Source of the DNA: Panagrolaimus kolymaensis | Lineage: Eukaryota; Nematoda; Chromadorea; Rhabditida; Panagrolaimidae | Direction: 5' to 3' | Assembly: GCA_028622995.1 (NCBI GenBank) | Contig: JAJQJQ010000011.1 | Coordinates: 5,642,001 to 5,706,000, forward strand | Length of the DNA stretch: 64,000 nucleotides | In this document: piece after piece, positions 46,928-57,890 of the stretch | How the letters are laid out: every line of letters begins with the position of its first letter | Position numbering within the stretch: position 1 is the stretch's first letter | Program-made: the position numbers and the translations under genes | The notes under the pieces: model-generated | What the model was told of the DNA's origin: nothing | Database searches by the model: none | Seen by the model: the letters and a program-made list of their open reading frames with translations, nothing else

Positions 46928-49741
46928 ATGGATTCTCAAAATGCTGATTCTGATGTTGTTCTTGAAAGCGGTGATCGTGCAACTCTAATTGAACAATATG
47001 AAAAGAAGGTTGAAGAATTCTTCAAAGTTGAAGAAAATATTCTTGATGTAGCTAACCAAGTTTACAGTCGTTCCTTGATTCAACTTGTACGTGATATTAT
47101 TAAGGTTAGTTTTTTCTCATACTTTATTTATCAACTAAAATAATTTACTTTTTTTTAGACTTTCCACACATTTCCTTGTCCATTAAGCGAAGTTGAATTG
47201 AAAAAAATTGGAATTGATCGAGCAACTATGGTTTCACGTTTCATCATAAAGTATCCACGACGTGCTGATAATACCAATCCTTCCTGTGGCGACGAAATTC
47301 AAGCTAACAATATCAGAAGACCTTACCAATTTAGCTCAAGTGATAATAAGAAAAATACCAAAAAGCAAAGAGTATGTTACATTCTTTTATTTTAATGTTT
47401 TAACAACTTTATAATTTTAGTCTCCTCCATTTACCGATCGTCCTTCGATTCCGCGACACGAGCAGAAACTAAAACGCGGTGAAAATGCTTGGATTCCTGA
47501 AGTTGCTAAACAAAAAGATAATGTTAAACTTGAACTAAATTGTTTTGAAGCTCGTGAAGTTAGTTTTTTGGTGTTGTTCTTTGATTACAATTTTATTTGA
47601 ATGTTTTAGAAAGACAAGAAAGAAGTTCGTGGCTTGTTAAACAAAATTGCTCCTTCGACTTACCAAGATTTATCAAAAGAAATGATCAACAAAGCTCTTT
47701 GGAAAGATGTGGATACTGTCACAACTGTTTTTGAACTTATTTTTCAAAAAGCTGAGGATGAACCAAGACTTGTTGAACTTTATGCTGATTTGTGCCGCGC
47801 CCTTTATACAGCTGAACGTAACATGGAGAAAGATAAGTATGGACGTCGATTTTTTGAAGCCATCATAAGAAAGATTCAAACGACTTTTGAAATAATTCCA
47901 CGACCAGCTTACCAAGAATCTCTTGCAAAACTCGAAGATAAAATCAAAGAGGAAACGAATGAAAAGAAATTAGCTGATTTGCATGTGCAACTTGAAGAAC
48001 TCAAAACTAAAGAAAAAAGATGCATGTTAAATACCATCAGGTTGAGAATTATTTTTTTTGAATAACAAATTTTCATACTGTTTTTTATAGGTTTATCTCG
48101 AATTTATACAGAATTGGTTTGTTAAACTCTAAAGTTATTGAAAATTGCATTGTTCTCTTGCTTCGAAATGTTGCCGCTTCTAATAATGAGTTAATGGTTG
48201 AATACGCAATTCATCTTATTGAAAATGTTGGACCTTTTATGGCGCTTAAAGCTAAAGATTCTGAAAGTTTGAAGAAAATGGATGATTATACTGTTTATCT
48301 CAGCCACCTCAAAGGAAGTGTTTCAAACCGTGTTCGTTTCATGATTCTTGGTTTAGCTGATTTCAGTCAAGATAAGTGGATTAAAAAAGACGATGCTCCA
48401 AAGACAAAAGAAGAAGTTATTGCTTATATTGCTAAAAAAGAAGAACAATGGCGAAAAGAACGAGAAAATCATAAACAATCTGTTGCTGATAAAAAGCGAA
48501 AAGCTCATAAACCTGTTAAACAGCCTTATGGTGGAAGAACATCGAATGATAATAAGAGAGATAATTCTAATCTAGCTGTCGCTGCTTCGAATGATGCTGG
48601 TTCTTCAAATGTCCATAAAGATAATTCGCTTGTAAAGGTATGTTTTTTAGATTATTGGATTTACTAAATCAAATAATTGTTTAGGTTGATACTCATCATA
48701 GGCTTCCTGGAATTAAATCGCTGAATGCAAACACCAATTTACCAACACCTCAATCTATCAGAGGAAAGAAACCGATGCCTTCACGATCAACTACTGATGC
48801 AAGATCATATAGAAATGATCTAAGTTATCATTCAAATCCACAAGAAGATCGTAAACCACCTGCTGCTAATCAAAATCAAAAAGCTGATTCTCGTCCTTCT
48901 TCTGCTACACCACCTCCAGTTGACGCGTCTTCACGTGTTAGTCCAGTTCACAAATTTCAAAATAAAGCTTATAAGGAAAAATTTACAAAGGCTGCACTCT
49001 TGTTTATGAATGAAGCTCCTGATGAAGAGGTGTTATTTTGAATGTATTTTTTATTAATTCTAACTAATTTTTTCAGGTACAAAATGTTCTTAATGACGTC
49101 TTCATTGCTATCAATGATCCTGTTGTTTTCTTTGGAGCGCTGCTTGTTTTTGCTTCTGAACATTTGAAACAGTCTAATGAAAAAGAACGTCTAGCTGTAT
49201 CTGATTGGATTGTTAAATTTCTTCCATATGCTTCTAATCAAAAAGCTTTTGCAACAGCGTAAGTTATTTTGTTCTTTGTTCTTATTTTTTATCGTTCTTT
49301 ATTTTAGATTCAAACAGTACAGTAACTATATTGTTTCAACCGAATTGGAAATGGAAGTGCCTAAATTGAAACATACTTTCCCTGAACTCGTTGCTCATAT
49401 TATGACCAATCAAAGTGCTGACAAAAAAGTTGAAATTTCTCATTTTGTTGATGGTTTTAAAGAATTTCATAAAGGTGGAAATCTTATGTTTGTTCGTACT
49501 TTGGCTGAAATTGTATGTTTTCGCCTTACCTCTTTTATTAAACATAGTTTTTACTTTTTAGGCCAATATTCTTAAACAACGTGGCGTCGATAGTCTTGGT
49601 CTTGTAATGGAAATTACTCTTGGAGAATTTGCTGCTCTTGATAAACATTATGATTCGACGAATATCAAAAATCTTATGGCAAAGCAAAATATCGACGATG
49701 AAAATTATATGAATCTTCTTGCTTTGATTGATTCCCCTTGA
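46928..49741 (+). CDS. ifg-1: eIF4G-type translation initiation factor, MIF4G plus MA3, 805 aa
   Basis: Nine exons: 46928-47104, 47159-47371, 47421-47558, 47610-48040, 48091-48637, 48685-49029, 49077-49258, 49308-49512 and 49562-49741. The N-terminal 175 residues include helix EQYEKKVEEFFKVEENI and a disordered RP-rich segment. The MIF4G HEAT-repeat domain spans about residues 177-420 (VRGLLNKIAPSTYQDL to VSNRVRFMILGL), which binds eIF4A and eIF3. A basic, low-complexity linker follows, then an MA3-like domain in the last 215 residues (FTKAALLFMNEAPDEEVQNV onward). It scaffolds eIF4F assembly; being much shorter than C. elegans IFG-1, it may be a paralogue. The immediately downstream copy at 51859 is degenerate. 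Confidence 0.92.
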
Positions 49742-49991
49742 TATTATTATTTTTCTGTTTATTGTGTTTTAAAAGTTTTTTGATGTTGTTTTGTTACATA
49801 GTATAAATAAATAAAATGCTTTACGACTTATTGTAATCTCGATTTAGTTGATAGTACAAAGGTTTTTTATATGCAAATTTTGCCTCCGCATTTTTTTCCT
49901 TTAATTTATTTTTTGAATGTCAAAAACCTTTTGATTGTTTTTTTTTATCAAAAGCAGAGTTGTTGTTGCAATTTGCAAAGCAAACTTCCAA

Positions 49992-50724
49992 ATGGAATCA
50001 TCGCCTCAAACAAGTAGTTCAAATGATATTTCATCAACTGGTGAAGGTGGTAATAATGATGAAATGGGAAAACAAATTATTGATTTAATTGAACGTTTAA
50101 TCAATGAAGCTGATCCAGAAACAGAAAAAATTAAAGTTGAATTTACTTTTACTCCATTCAAAGCAGCAACATCAAAGATTAATGAAAAGTGAGTTTTTTT
50201 TTGCGGAAACCTTGTTTGTTTTTATGCAATGTACATATATGTTTAGGCGTGTAAATCCACCTATGTCTCAAATTGTCACCGCTTCTATTGAATTATCTCA
50301 TCCACAAACTAAAACAATTGCTTCAAAAAATGCTCATCGTCATCAAGAAAAATCATCAAAAGAAAGAAAGCCAAAGAAAAATGGATCATCAACAACTTTA
50401 GTTGAAATGGAAAGAATTCCTCATCAATCAACAACGACTCCAACAAGATCAGCATCGTCAAAATCTGAATCAAGTGCTGTTTCAACAAAGTCATCATCAA
50501 CATCCTCGTTTGCTCCTAAAAAAGTATCATCATCAGCACTTTCAAATCTCAGTTATTCTAATTATCAGTAAGAGAAAAATTTTGTCATGTATTCTTGTTT
50601 ATTTACAAAGCCATTGTGTTTTTTTAGGAATTTACTTCAAATCGTTGGTAAAGTTGTTGATAAACAACGTTCTGAATCATCCAAAAAAGCTTCATCAACA
50701 AGAAAATCCAAAAAACGTCACTGA
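49992..50724 (+). CDS. Ser-rich basic protein of unknown function, 204 aa
   Basis: Exons 49992-50188, 50247-50567 and 50628-50724. I do not recognise it. Residues 1-25 are Ser/Gly-rich, about 27-65 form an acidic helix (GKQIIDLIERLINEADPETEK), the middle is Ser/Thr/Lys/Pro-rich and disordered, and the C-terminus is strongly basic (KKASSTRKSKKRH), suggesting nuclear or nucleic-acid association. No signal peptide or membrane segment. It lies just downstream of the intact eIF4G gene, on the same strand (250 bases apart), and between the two halves of the chemoreceptor/eIF4G duplication. An orphan acceptor lies about 25 bases before the ATG. Confidence 0.75.
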
Positions 50725-51164
50725 TCTTCATTCATCTCTTTCAATTTCTTCTTTTTGCTTGAATTTTCTCTTATTTCTTTCTTCATTTTATTTTTAAAAT
50801 TAAATATGTGTGTGTTTAGAACCAATAAAATAATTGTGCTTTATTTGTTTACAATGTGATACTATGATGTCAGAGATTTTTTGCTTGCTTTTTGGCTGAT
50901 GAACTTCGATGAATCAAAATCAATGGAATTGAAGAGCGGTGCTACAAATGGTTACATATTTTAGCTCGAGATAGCTGCAGCAAGCAACGTTAAAATCATA
51001 CAAACAATGAGATGTCTAAATAACCAGCTAATATGGTTTTGAACAAACAAATCAAGCGTTCATACTATTATTGTTCTTGTCTCTAAATCCAACTTTTTTG
51101 TTTACCAATTAATTTGTCAATTTTTTGAAACTTTTTTATGTGTGAACAAGGAACAGGCGACCTC

Positions 51165-51476
51165 CAATTCAGGAAAGTTTTAATGCTTCAAATTTTGGTT
51201 ATACAGTATTTTGTATGTTGTTTAGATAAACTTTTGTTCCACAAAAAAGCGGGGTTTAAGCTTACCTTTTCAGGTTTAATTGCAATATTCGCAAATGCAA
51301 TAAATATTCACATATTTTTAACTTGTAAGGAGTTACTAAAAAAATCATATTTAGGCAATCGCTTTGGATTTTGGTGAAATTGTTAATGTAATTGCTTTAA
51401 TTTTAACGAGTAGTGGAAGAGGGACACAATTGTAGCCAGGAACTTTTAATACCCCCATTAGCGTTCAACTTCAATA
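51165..51476 (+). pseudogene. degenerate chemoreceptor fragment, second copy
   Basis: Residual TM1-TM2 homology to the gene at 45299-46470: GLIAIFANAINIHIFLTCKELLKKS (quoted in part) aligns with the intact CSILTNTINIIIFSTQRELRKTF region, and ALDFGEIVNVIALILTSSG aligns with VLDIGEIVNGISYVLTGIG. The copy is broken by a frameshift near 51350 and a stop at 51434-51436, and everything after TM2 is missing. It precedes the second eIF4G-like copy exactly as the intact receptor precedes the intact eIF4G gene. Confidence 0.8.
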
Positions 51477-51858
51477 AAAAAAATACTTATAAATACGTTT
51501 ACAATTTTTTTTTAATTTGGTTTTTATTTTTGTAAAAAGAATAGTCACAACTTCAACTGTATTTCTGTTGATAAAAAAGTTTTGAATAAGTACCTATCAT
51601 GATAGACAACATTTTAAAAAATGTTACAACATTAATTTTCATGTTGTACCAAAATCATCAAAACTTTTTATGAAGTTCCTAAAATTTTAGGTATCAAAAA
51701 AAGAAAAAAAGTTTTTGCAACGAAGAAATTTTAGCGCCACAAAGAAACTTTGTTGAAAAAGGATTTCTTTTAATTCATTTCTTTAAGATTTTTTGCGAAA
51801 GCATTCAAGTTTTAGTTTTGTTACATTGTTATCGATCAATGTTGATCTGTTTCTAACA

Positions 51859-53024
51859 ATGGATTCTCAAAATGTTGCTTCTCAAAGCGTTGATCGTAGA
51901 ACTCTAATTGAACAATATGAAACGAAGGTTGAAGAATTCTTCAAAGTTGAAGAAAATATTCTTGATGTTGCTAAAAAAGTTTACAGTCGTTCTTTGATTC
52001 AACTTGTACGCGAAATTATTTAAGTAAGTTTACTAATGGAATGAAATTTCAAACACTTTATTTATTTTTTTCAGAATTTCAATACGTCTCCTTGTCCAGT
52101 TTCTGAAGAAGTTTTAAGAAAGACTGGTATTGACAGAACTACTATGCCAGCTTCTGCAAATGTTTCACATAAGCATATGTATCAAGGGTGTGGTGACAGT
52201 TTCAATCCGTCTTGGGCTGGATCAACTCATGCTAATAATATTAGAAGACCTTACACATCTCGTTCTAGTGATAATAAGAATAACAAGAACAAGCCGAATC
52301 AAAGAGTACTGTTTTTTATTATTATAATGATTAATATATTCAAACTTTTAGCCTCCACCAATCGCTAATCGTCCTTCGATTCAAAGACAACCGCAACAGA
52401 AACTTAAGCGTGGTCCTGGTGCTTGGGAACCTGATGTTGCTAAACAAAAAGCTAGTGTTAAACCAGAACTTGAATCCATTGAAGCTCGTATTGAGGTTTG
52501 CTTTTCTTTTTTTTTCAATTCTATTCATAATTCCATTTTCAATGTTTTAGAAAGTCGAGAAAGAAGTTCGTGGCTTGTTGAACGAAATTACTCGTCTTAA
52601 TGTAGCTGTCGCTGCTTCCCATGCTGCTGGTTCTTCACATGTTCGTAAAGATACTTCGCTTTCAAATGTATGATTCTGTAATATGGGTGTTAGTTAATAA
52701 TGTATTATTTTTTAGGTTGATACTCAACAAAGGCTCGGTGAAACTAAAAAAGCGTGGCATGCAAACACTAATGCACTAACAGCACCGGCTCCTCCACCTC
52801 AAGTTATCATTAGAAATAAACCGATGCCTTCAAGATCAAGTACTGACGCAAGACCATTTAGCAACGATGTAAGAAAGCAATCAAAACCACAAAATGATCG
52901 TAAGCCACCACCTGCTTCAAATCAAAATCAAAAAGCTGATTCTCGCCCTGCTTCTGCTACACCACCTCCAGTTGATGCTTCTTCAAGTGTTAGTTCAGCT
53001 GACAAATTTCATAATAGAGATTAA
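51859..53024 (+). pseudogene. decayed eIF4G-like paralogue lacking MIF4G and MA3
   Basis: Five remaining exon-like blocks match the gene at 46928-49741: 51859-52023 (ending REII then TAA), 52076-52303, 52352-52496, 52552-52667 and 52715-53024. Block 1 ends with an in-frame TAA where the intact gene reads Lys-AAG before its donor. Block 4 joins VRGLLNEIT directly to the VAVAAS.AGSS linker sequence that in the intact gene lies more than 250 residues later, so the MIF4G core was deleted in frame. The last block ends HNRD-stop where the intact gene continues, and the MA3 part is missing, yet the 3' UTR and AATAAA region of the parent are still recognisable at 53090-53175. Splice sites are largely intact, so a short aberrant product cannot be excluded, but the stop in exon 1 argues for a dead copy. 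Confidence 0.85.
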
Positions 53025-53089
53025 AAAGAATAATTTACAAAGCCTGCATACTTATTTTTGAATGAAGTTCCTGATAAAGATTTTTCACC

Positions 53090-53175
53090 TTAATATTGTT
53101 TTTTGTTTATTGCGTTTTGAAAGTATTTTTTGTTGTTGTTGTTTTTATTACATTGTATGAATAAATAAAATGCTT
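53090..53175 (+). repeat. 3' UTR remnant matching the parent eIF4G gene
   Basis: Compare 49741-49825: both show a TTTATTG(T/C)GTTTT core, a TGTTGTTTT tract, ACAT(A/T)GTATAAATAAATAAAATGC, with a few substitutions. It marks the right edge of the duplicated block. Confidence 0.7.
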
Positions 53176-54185
53176 TTTGTTTTTACATATTATTTGAATC
53201 TCGTTTTACCACTGCAATGGATTTGGTTGTACCTTAAAGGTTGAAGGTCTTTTTTTTCTGTGAATATGCTTTTAGTATCACTAATATAATTCATAAAGGT
53301 TCATGTGGTGGTGGAGAAGATCGAGGCATTTTCCAAAGCAATAAGGATACTTTTCTGATTCGCACTACAAATTGTTTATAGAATAGTAATTGTGGGATGA
53401 ATGGCATCGAGAGATTTTTTTCCTATCGATAAAAAATCTTTTCCAAGCTATGTTTCGAATCTTTAAAGTGTTTTGTTTAAATCTTTTTTTTCTATGATTC
53501 TTATTTCAGATTATTAGGTCCTACAATCATCTTGCTGCAACAACATGCGATTATGAGCCAATTACAGAATCTTACTTTGAAAATGAAAAGCAGAGCTTCT
53601 TTCTTTCTCACAGTTTGATATATTTTTTAAATAATGAAAAAGTAAAAATGACTAAAATTTAAGTTTCTAAATAAAAATTCAACAATCTTTATTATTACGA
53701 AATTTTAAAAAATAATTATTTTCTTTGTTTACAATTTTTCCGGTTCCGCTTTTTTATTCTAAAATTAGTTTGTTTTCCATAGCCTTATTTTTTTTATTAT
53801 CAAAAAAGCTTTGATCGCATACAACCATTCTTTTTTGGTAAATTTTCTTTCTTTTTAAAATAATTCTTATCTGTGCTTCTTTCGAGTCGTGTTTTACTCA
53901 CGTCATTATTCCCGAAAAACAGAACACAAAGAAATTTAAAAAAGGGATGTTTACATTTCTAATTTTGAGTACAGGAATACTTTTTCACATCATGGTAATA
54001 ATGATTACGGTTCTAATTTTGAAACACTATCTTATTGTTGTTGCTATTTTTACATGCATAAAAAATAAGCTTCATTTCCCAGACTAATAATATGACATTA
54101 TTTATTTTTTTTGAAAGATTTTTTTACTATTTTTGGCAACCACAAAAAAGGGAGTGCTCTCTCTAAGATGAACATCTTGGATTCA
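53176..54185. other. intergenic region
   Basis: No supported gene. A short frame at 53295-53382 (K G S C G G G E D R G then stop) is protein-like but isolated and too short to name. Confidence 0.45.
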
Positions 54186-54193
54186 TATAAAAG
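54186..54193 (+). promoter_or_regulatory. TATA box of the VWA-lectin gene
   Basis: TATAAAAG about 50 bases upstream of the ATG at 54244. Confidence 0.55.
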
Positions 54194-54243
54194 CACCATT
54201 GCTCAAACTCAAATCATGCCATTTTTTCTTACCTTCAAACGAA

Positions 54244-56458
54244 ATGAAAACCGTTTTTCTTTTACTTTTATTCCTCTTTTCACCTCAAATTGCTCAAACC
54301 AAAAGCATTGATATCGTGCCAGCAGCAAAGTTGCCCACATGTCGTCAAACACCCATTCCATTAATTTCTCCATGTTCAGCGGATTTGACCATAGCCATTG
54401 ATATGAGTTTTGCTATGAAAACTGCTCCGAATGTTGCATTACTTACTAACAGTGTTCTTAACGATTTGCTTATGAAATTTAATTTCAATGATTCCCTTGT
54501 TGCAACATTACCTTTTGGAGCTTCGGGAGTTGATGCTTCACTTTACTTTGATAATTATGCTTCTGTTTGCGAATATATTTCTGCTGCTCAACAACAATCA
54601 ATTCAATCAGGACTTGATAATTATGAACTCGAAAAGTAAGGATATTTTAGATACCATAAACTTAATTGTACAATAAACTTGTTTCAGGGTTTTTCTTTCT
54701 TATAATGATTTAATGTTTAACTCAAGCACAACTTCACCAAAAGTTTTGTTGCTTCTCACTGCCATTTCTGATCCAAAAAATATTCTCAAAGCTAAACCAT
54801 TGGCCGATAGCATTATTGCACATGGAGGAAAAATTATTGTTGTGGGATTGGGAGGTAATCATGCTGTGGAATATCAACAATTTGGAACTTTTTATTCTTC
54901 TGCTGATTATACAGTACCGCAAATTTCTTCAATTATTGGTGATGTTTGTGTACCTAAACATGTTACTGTGCATGCTACACCAAATACAACGACTCCCTTT
55001 GCGAATATTCAAACAACTTCAAAAGCACCTCCACTTAGTACCCCAAGAAGACCTGCAGCGTCATCAACCATAACTCTTCCAACTAAACCAACTCCTGCCC
55101 CAATTCATCCATCTTCATCCACTGCTCCTCCTCCACAATCAACAGCTAACCATCAACCTCCAGTTTCAACAGCAACTCCTCCTCCTTCACCATCCCATCC
55201 AGCTGGAATCAGTAAATGTTCAACTAACTACAAAAATATTTGGTTGGATATTCAGTTTCTTATTGAAGCAACTGGTCCAACAACTGCTGGATATTTACAT
55301 TCACTTGGAAATCAATTTTTTACAGCGATTGGTAATGCTAATATTGATCCAAGCAGAAAAAATGCTTCCAAAATTGGAATAATTACATATTCAGATCATC
55401 CTATTACTCAACTAGAAATGTCCGAATCAACAAAAGAAAATGTTAGCCGTATTCTTCGTTCTATGGAAAAATTCAACACTAATAGCACTGAAGTCAACCT
55501 TTTAAAGTAAGCTTTAAGTGATAGGTCAAAGATTCTTGAAGAAAAAACGTTGTGACCATTTTTACTATATCACTATCCCTTGATTAAAGACCGTCACCAA
55601 AAATAGATATGATTATTTATTTTAGAGCTATTCAATTAGCTGCTCCTAAATTTTCTCCAAACCATGATCGTATCAATGTATTGATTATTGCTGCAAATCC
55701 AAACAATGATGGAGCGTTTGCTGGAGCAAGAGAAGCAGCAGAAGATTTAAGGATGGAAGAAGTTACAATCATTACAGTTAACATGGATTATATATTAGGA
55801 GCAACTCTCGATAATCTTAGAGAATTAGCCACACCTGGTTATGCTTATCATAGCAATACAAGTAATTTAGGAGAAATACTTCGAACTACATTAACTCAAA
55901 GTAAGCTTCATAAAAGTTATTCATTCGACAGCAAATAAATAATTTTTAGTTAATTGTGTTTGTCCAGCTGGGCAAGAGCAACATAAATTTTATAATTCCA
56001 CAGCCAACATAAACACCGTTTCTGCAAACTGCCTTTGGGGATATGCAGGTGAAACTTCACCATCATTGGGACAAGATTTATGTTATAAAGGAGTTCCCGT
56101 CTCAATCACAGATCAGAATAAATTCGATTTCATCACCACAAAAATCCTTGATACAATCAGCACAAGTGCAAAAACTTTCACCGTTGGTCTTCATAAAGAT
56201 TCCAACAATGATCCATGGAAATGGTATGGATTTAATGGAACCTTTGATTATCTAGGCTTCCCACAATTTTATTCAACCCCAAATGCAAATGATTTATACA
56301 CTTACATTCAAAGAGTAAATGATTCAACTTGGCAACTTTTTGCTGGTGGTGATATTCCAAGGCCATATGTTTGCGAATCAAAAGCTTGCGATGCTGATAA
56401 TTATTGTGATTTAACAGGCCAAGATTTTCGACGTTATCAGGCAAAACATATTTTCTAA
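54244..56458 (+). CDS. secreted protein with two VWA domains and a C-type-lectin domain, 664 aa
   Basis: Exons 54244-54635, 54688-55506, 55626-55900 and 55950-56458. A signal peptide (MKTVFLLLLFLFSPQIAQTK) is followed by a first von Willebrand A domain (about 35-230; DLTIAIDMSFAMK replaces the classical DxSxS MIDAS), a Pro/Thr/Ser-rich linker (about 245-300), a second VWA-like domain (about 300-490; WLDIQFLIEATGPTTAGYL, again MIDAS-degenerate), and a C-type-lectin domain (about 500-640; CLWGYAGETSPSLGQDLCY, WKWYGFNGT, PYVCESKACDADNYC). This VWA-VWA-CTLD order is known in nematode clec proteins, thought to act outside the cell in adhesion or immunity. Neither MIDAS is canonical, so metal-dependent binding is doubtful. 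A TATA box precedes the gene; the frame is clean in all exons. Confidence 0.9.
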
Positions 56459-57129
56459 TTTATTGCAAAAAAAGAAGCTTTTATTAATTTTTAATACATC
56501 ACATTGTAACTAAATTTTCAAGCACTTGTATATATTAATTAACTTTATTGGTTTGTAAAAATAAATCAAAAAATTGGAAAAAAAGTTTTCATCATTAATT
56601 CCCCTTCCATTATTTTTTTAAAATGTTTTTCAATGTGCATGTAATTACAGTTTCCCCATTTAAAGACTATAATAAAAAGGTTATGAGAAAATAAAAAATT
56701 TAATAAAAAAGAGAGAGAGAAACGTGGAACAACACACTTTCACAATCCCATGAAAACAGCAAAGACATTTTTTGCTTCTCTCTTTATTTTTTTTCTTGAG
56801 TCATGAACGAAAGAAAGTGAATGAAAAATAATGAATGCGTGTTGTTCAAATTAAAATTTTTGCATTTGAGAATTGAATCAATTGAATTGAATCGATTTGG
56901 TGAGAAAAAAACTTCAAAGAATTTTGTTTTTGATCTCTGCCGATGCAATCGTTTAATTTTTTTTCTTTTGTAAAAAAATTGCAATGGGATTTCATACTGT
57001 GATGAGAATTGATGGAAAATGAAGCAACAAAATAAAAAGGTTTTTTAATATCGGTAATTAAAGGTTAATGAAATTTAAAGAAAATTTTAAATATGGTTTA
57101 TTCTTGGATATTTTATAGATAGCTTTTGT
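56459..57129. other. convergent 3' region
   Basis: No gene seen between the VWA-lectin gene and the F-box-like gene. Confidence 0.6.
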
Positions 57130-57890
57130 TTATGGTTGAATCACTGTTCTGGGATACGTTAGAGAAACATAACATCGGGATTCCATGTGTTGACTTTCAA
57201 ATTGTTTAATAATATTTAAAGGAATAGTTTCTGTTAAATTTTCAAATGCAAATTTCTTTAATTTTTGTACCTTCTCAATTGCTATGAGTGAAACAAGGGA
57301 CGAAATTCCTGGTTGCCAAGTAAGACTGTGAAAAGTTTAAAATTAATAAAATCAAACATTGATACAATGCATTTCAAAGCTTACTCAATTTCTTCAACTG
57401 CTGGTAGCCTTTCCATAACGAACAAAGCTAAATCAAAGTTAACAGGAGGTGGTCGAAAAATACGAATTTTCTTTAAACTTGAAACCAAAAGTTTTTTAAG
57501 ATCTTGAATATTTATTTCACAATATAAAAGTTTTAAACTCAATAATGAAGAAACGTTCAGTTTAGGAATTAACTCGTGAATTTGAAAATTTTGTAAAATA
57601 TAAAATTCTAATTCATTTTTAATTTTAACTGGAAAATGGTGGTTTAAAAATGGATGTTCTAAATCCAAAACAACGCCAATGTCATTATTTGACTCCATAA
57701 ATATTTCTCTTTTAAATCGATTTAAAATATGTAAAGATAATTCTCGATTCCAAGTTGAAAGCTTTCCAAATACTTTTGAACATAGTGAAAGTTTAATTTT
57801 AATTCGAAGTGAACACTTTTTTGTTAAATACTTTTTGTAACAAAATGGAAGATTAAAAATTGATGGTTCACCCATTTTATTAGGAGGCAT
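57130..57890 (-). CDS. F-box-like protein, 233 aa
   Basis: Minus strand, exons 57890-57385 and 57325-57130. The start FNLPFCYKKYLTKKCSLRIKIKLSLCSKVF resembles the degenerate F-box of large nematode expansions (quoted in part: NLPFCYKKYLTKKC). The rest has a leucine-rich pattern (LLSLKLLYCEINIQDLKKLL, LPAVEEIDL) like the FTH/F-box-associated repeats. F-box proteins recruit substrates to SCF ubiquitin ligases, but this one is too divergent to confirm that it binds Skp1. No signal peptide. The splice join is supported by an open frame and CACAG acceptor. Confidence 0.6.

Noticed and set aside
49935..49991. Upstream start for the Ser-rich gene
   Set aside because: Translation of a poly-T leader, and it crosses a likely splice acceptor; the ATG at 49992 begins typical coding sequence.
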